A stretch of 64,000 bases of DNA, taken from NCBI RefSeq assembly GCF_001482405.1, contig NZ_LPXO01000007.1, positions 67,001 through 131,000 on the forward strand, read 5' to 3'. Position 1 is the stretch's first letter; the number at the start of each line of letters is the position of its first letter. This DNA is from Pseudoponticoccus marisrubri (GTDB lineage: Bacteria > Pseudomonadota > Alphaproteobacteria > Rhodobacterales > Rhodobacteraceae). This document shows, in pieces, positions 61,045 through 64,000 of this stretch. A program made the translations under genes and the position numbers. The notes beneath the pieces are model-generated. The model was not told the DNA's origin. It made no database searches and saw nothing but the letters and a program-made list of their open reading frames with translations.

Positions 61045-62805
61045 TCAAGCGCCGGGGCCGTCGCCACCGCCCTGCGCGGTGTCGAATTGCAGCCGGTAGA
61101 GCTCGGCATAGGGGCCCGGGCGCGCGATCAGCTGCTCATGCGTGCCCTCGTCCACCACCCGTCCGTGATCCATGACGACGATGTGATCGGCATTGCGCAC
61201 GGTCGAGAGCCGATGCGCGATCACCAGCGTGGTCCGCCCCTGTGCCAGCCGCTCCAGCGCCTCCTGCACCACCGCCTCGGACTGGGCATCCAGCGCGCTT
61301 GTCGCCTCGTCCAGCAGCAGCACCGGCGTGTCGCGCAGCAGCGCCCGCGCGATGGCGACGCGCTGCCGCTGGCCACCGGAGAGGTTGGAGCCACGTGGAC
61401 CGGCTGGCGAGTCGAGCCCATGCTCCAGACGGGGAAGAAAATCCGTCACATGGGCGGCGTTCATCGCCGAGTCCAAGGCGGCACTATCGATGACCTGGTC
61501 GAGGACGATATTTTCGCGCAGGCTTTCATCGAACAACAGGCTTTCCTGACTGACCACCGAGATCAGTCCGCGTAGATCGGTAAGCCGAAGCTCTTCGACC
61601 AGAACATCCCCGATCATGACACGCCCCATCTGCGGATCGACCAGTCGGGTCAACAGATTGAACACCGTAGATTTCCCGGCACCTGAGGCGCCGACAAGGG
61701 CGGTCGTCTTGCCCGCTGCGGCCGTGAAGCTCAGGCCACGCAATACTTCCGTTCCGCCGAAGCAAAGGCGTACATCTTCTAATCTGACATCGGGAACGTG
61801 GTCCGGAACGGCAAGGGGGGTGGCCGGATCGCGCAGACGCGGCACGGTCTCGAGCAATTCCTTGATCCGCTCGATACTCGCCGCGGCCACCTGCCAGACC
61901 CCGCTGACGGCGCCCAGGCGACGGAGGGGTTCAAAGGCAAGGCCGATGGCGGTGAAGAAGGCCATGAAATCGCCAACTGTCTTCTGGCCTGACAAAATCT
62001 CGGAGCCGCCGTAATACAATACGCCCACGAAGCCGATCCCGGACATCAGGTCAATCAGTCCCGGCAAGGAGGCCTGTCCGGCTGCGGAACGCGTTTCGGC
62101 GCGAATCCGGGCACGGGTCAAGGCACGGTATTTCTCGGCCTGGTAGCGTTCCAGACCGTTCAGCTTGACCGGGACAATGCCATGAAAAACCTCGTTCAGC
62201 CGGGTAGACAGGCGCGCCGCGATATCGCGCACTTCGCGCGCGTTGCCGCGCACGAACCGTTGCAACAGGACTGACGGGCCGACAAGCAGCGGCGCGCCCA
62301 CCAGCGCCACCAGCGTCCAGCGCCAGTCTATGGACAGCGCAACGCCGAACAGTGAGACGAGAGCCACCACGTCACGCCCTGCCCCCGTGATCAACGTATT
62401 CCAGACTTTCGCGATGGCGTTCACGTCACCCTCGACACGCTGGATCAGATAGCCAGGCCCGTGCTGCTGGTGAAACTCCTGGTCGAGCGACATCAGATGC
62501 GTCAGCAGGTCGAGGCGGATATCACCCATGGACATCTGCGACACGCGCGTCAGCAGGACCTTTTGCACCACGCTGGCCACGGCCCGGGTCACGAAGATAC
62601 CCAGCACCACCAGCCCGACCCAGACCAGCGCATCGCGATCACCGCCGACGAAGACCTGGTCGAACATGGGCTTCATCATGTAGCTGAGACCACCGAACAT
62701 CGCGCCCTCTATGGCCATGAAGACCATGGCCAGCACCATCAGTCCGGCATAGCGCCGCAGGTAGCCACGCCAGAGCCAGGCAAAGAGCCTTGGCCGTTCG
62801 CTCAT
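61045..62805 (-). CDS. ABC exporter, MsbA-like (fused membrane and ATPase domains)
   Basis: A 586-residue half-transporter, six helices (about 20-300) then an ATPase domain with Walker A VGASGAGKST, signature LSGGQRQRVAIARALL and Walker B VLLLDEATSALDAQ. It resembles lipid A or lipid exporters. Codon use shifts: the stretch at about 61450-62440 has many A/T third positions, unlike both ends and neighbours, suggesting recombination with a donor. ATG overlaps the phosphatase stop (62802-62805). Confidence 0.87.
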   Translation of the reverse strand: MSERPRLFAWLWRGYLRRYAGLMVLAMVFMAIEGAMFGGLSYMMKPMFDQVFVGGDRDALVWVGLVVLGIFVTRAVASVVQKVLLTRVSQMSMGDIRLDLLTHLMSLDQEFHQQHGPGYLIQRVEGDVNAIAKVWNTLITGAGRDVVALVSLFGVALSIDWRWTLVALVGAPLLVGPSVLLQRFVRGNAREVRDIAARLSTRLNEVFHGIVPVKLNGLERYQAEKYRALTRARIRAETRSAAGQASLPGLIDLMSGIGFVGVLYYGGSEILSGQKTVGDFMAFFTAIGLAFEPLRRLGAVSGVWQVAAASIERIKELLETVPRLRDPATPLAVPDHVPDVRLEDVRLCFGGTEVLRGLSFTAAAGKTTALVGASGAGKSTVFNLLTRLVDPQMGRVMIGDVLVEELRLTDLRGLISVVSQESLLFDESLRENIVLDQVIDSAALDSAMNAAHVTDFLPRLEHGLDSPAGPRGSNLSGGQRQRVAIARALLRDTPVLLLDEATSALDAQSEAVVQEALERLAQGRTTLVIAHRLSTVRNADHIVVMDHGRVVDEGTHEQLIARPGPYAELYRLQFDTAQGGGDGPGA

Positions 62806-63524
62806 TCCTGGCTCCCTGCCATAAGGTCTCGCGCCACCTCAATCTCGGGCCGGCGCGCGTCCCATGCCGCCTGAATCGGCTTGGCGCGGTACTCGTTCCG
62901 GATCCAGTCCTCGAACCCGATCTCGCCCAGCAAAAGCCGGGCCTCGTAGAGCCGAAGTACATAATCCTGCACGCCCGTCTTGGTGAAATCGAGATGGATA
63001 TACTTCAGCCCCAGCTGCGCCTTCGCCTCGGACACCGGGGCATTCTCGAAGACCAGCAGGTAGGTCGCGGCCACGAAGCCCGCGCGGTCGGCGCCGGACT
63101 TGCAATGAAACATCATCGGCTTCTCGGCCGCGCGCAGCGCGTCGATCACCGCCAGGATGCGCGAGCGCGGCGCCGCCTCGCGGGCCCAGAGCTTGGCATT
63201 GACGAGCGTCATGCCCAGCGCCTCGACGCTCTCCTTCTCGAAGAGGTAATGGGCGTGCTTGTCCTCGCCGCGCAGGTTGATCACCGTGCGGATGCCCATG
63301 GCGGCGTATTTCTCGAACCGGCGATGGGTGGGCTGGTTCGACCGCCACACGCCCGGCGCCACGGGCCAGAAATTGGTCCAGACGCTGCGCAGGAAGGCAT
63401 GGTCGAACAGGTTGTAATGCAGCAATGACCAGCGCCGCGCGGCCGGGTCGCTGATGTCCTTGCCGAAGGAATGCCGCAGACGCCGCTCGGCCGCGTCGAT
63501 CTTGCTCATCAGTTTCGCCAGCAT
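62802..63524 (-). CDS. Protein tyrosine phosphatase-family protein
   Basis: A 240-residue cysteine-phosphatase with the P-loop H-C-K-S-G-A-D-R-A-G (FHCKSGADRAGFVAATYL) near residue 135. The text VWRSNQPTHRRFEKYAAMGI and RTVINLRGEDKHAHYLFEKE resembles dual-specificity enzymes of the Siw14/DSPc type. It is translationally coupled to the ABC exporter (ATGA) and heads the unit PTP-exporter-lolC-lolD; a lipid or phospholipid phosphate substrate is possible. Confidence 0.82.
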   Translation of the reverse strand: MLAKLMSKIDAAERRLRHSFGKDISDPAARRWSLLHYNLFDHAFLRSVWTNFWPVAPGVWRSNQPTHRRFEKYAAMGIRTVINLRGEDKHAHYLFEKESVEALGMTLVNAKLWAREAAPRSRILAVIDALRAAEKPMMFHCKSGADRAGFVAATYLLVFENAPVSEAKAQLGLKYIHLDFTKTGVQDYVLRLYEARLLLGEIGFEDWIRNEYRAKPIQAAWDARRPEIEVARDLMAGSQE

Positions 63525-63668
63525 TCCCGGGGTCCCGTCATCTCAGGGGCGCGGTCTAGCGGCTGGGGCGTTCCCTGTCCAGCACAGCCACCGGCGCCTT
63601 GCCGCTTGCGGTGGCCGCCGGCACGGCTATCGTGGCGCGCAGACCGTTCCCGACCCGGAGAGACCCCG

Positions 63669-64000
63669 ATGACGCTTGCCAATGGCCGCCGCCACATGGC
63701 CCTGCCCGGCCCGTCCGTGATGCCCGACCGCGTGCTGCAGGCCATGCATCGCCCCGCCCCCGACATCTATGACGGCGAGCTGCACGAGATGGTGGCCGGC
63801 ATCCTGCCCGACCTGCGCGCGGTGGCCCGCACGCAGGGCCACGTTGCCATGTATATCGCCAACGGCCACGGCGCATGGGAGGCGGCGCTCGCCAACACCG
63901 TCGCCCCGGGCGGCCGCGTGCTGGTGCCCGCCACCGGGCGCTTCGGCCATGGCTGGGCCGAGATGGCGCGCGCCATGGGGATCGAGACCGAGCTGCTGGA
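63669..64000 (+). CDS. Class V aminotransferase, serine-glyoxylate type, 3' end outside window
   Basis: The first 110 codons of a pyridoxal-phosphate enzyme. The N-terminus RRHMALPGPSVMPDRVLQAM and YIANGHGAWEAALANTVAPG are characteristic of serine-glyoxylate aminotransferases (SgaA) that work in the serine cycle and photorespiration-like salvage. The catalytic lysine is beyond the window. It diverges from the phosphatase gene over about 144 bases. Confidence 0.82.
   Translation, partial: MTLANGRRHMALPGPSVMPDRVLQAMHRPAPDIYDGELHEMVAGILPDLRAVARTQGHVAMYIANGHGAWEAALANTVAPGGRVLVPATGRFGHGWAEMARAMGIETELL

Overview
The window is GC-rich DNA with G or C at most third codon positions. Gene content (Liv-type ABC and TRAP uptake, norCBQD denitrification genes, a pseudoazurin, GlpX, LolCD) fits an alphaproteobacterium of the Rhodobacteraceae/Roseobacter type. 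No rRNA, phage module, transposase or CRISPR array was seen. Function calls rest on recognised motifs and family resemblance read by eye; no database search was run.

Layout. (1) 0-16 kb: an acetate or short-chain-carboxylate locus. A partial ScfR/RamB-like regulator faces a Liv-type ABC importer (SBP, LivH, LivM, LivG, LivF), acetyl-CoA synthetase, an adenylate kinase and a two-subunit Na+:solute symporter. After a double terminator come a DHFR-like reductase, a cNMP/CBS/DUF294 nucleotidyltransferase, a membrane protein and a membrane-anchored DEDDh exonuclease. Strong stem-loops sit in most wider gaps of the operon. (2) 16-27 kb, minus strand: two units, dctPQM-SDR-fadJ-like and ilvD/edd-phyH-dapA-like-rraA, together resembling an uncharacterised hydroxy- or sugar-acid catabolic route. 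(3) 27-33 kb: an AraC regulator upstream of an NmrA-like protein and a DUF1772 protein, with a direct-repeat operator; a small P-loop kinase; an orphan FbpB-type permease; a conserved hypothetical; tRNA-Arg(CCG). (4) 33.5-41.5 kb: nitric-oxide respiration: pseudoazurin, an NnrR-type Crp/Fnr regulator, a CPGC-motif protein, norCBQD, two small membrane proteins and hemN. NNR/FNR-like boxes lie before norC, before hemN and between pseudoazurin and the regulator. norQ carries a one-base frameshift as read.

(5) 41.7-47.4 kb: a tandem universal stress protein, a remnant of a KefB-type antiporter with its middle deleted, a lactate-permease-family transporter and a Na+/H+ antiporter with a cyclic-nucleotide domain. 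(6) 47.4-51.1 kb: DUF411 protein, Zn/Cd/Pb P-type ATPase and divergent MerR regulator sharing a promoter with a 19-bp spacer; then a lower-GC non-genic stretch abutting tRNA-Glu(UUC). (7) 51-64 kb: recJ, glpX, hom, a lipoprotein, a TetR regulator, two paralogous lipoprotein cytochromes c, a thioesterase, a DMT-type membrane protein, an apparent Ldh2 remnant, lolD, lolC, an MsbA-like ABC exporter, a tyrosine phosphatase, and the start of a class V aminotransferase.

The most unusual structural signal is a set of three loci (about 13.96, 56.53 and 59.63 kb) where two to four palindromes of 20-26 bp stand almost end to end. Their sequences differ but their symmetry is kept, which suggests selection on structure.
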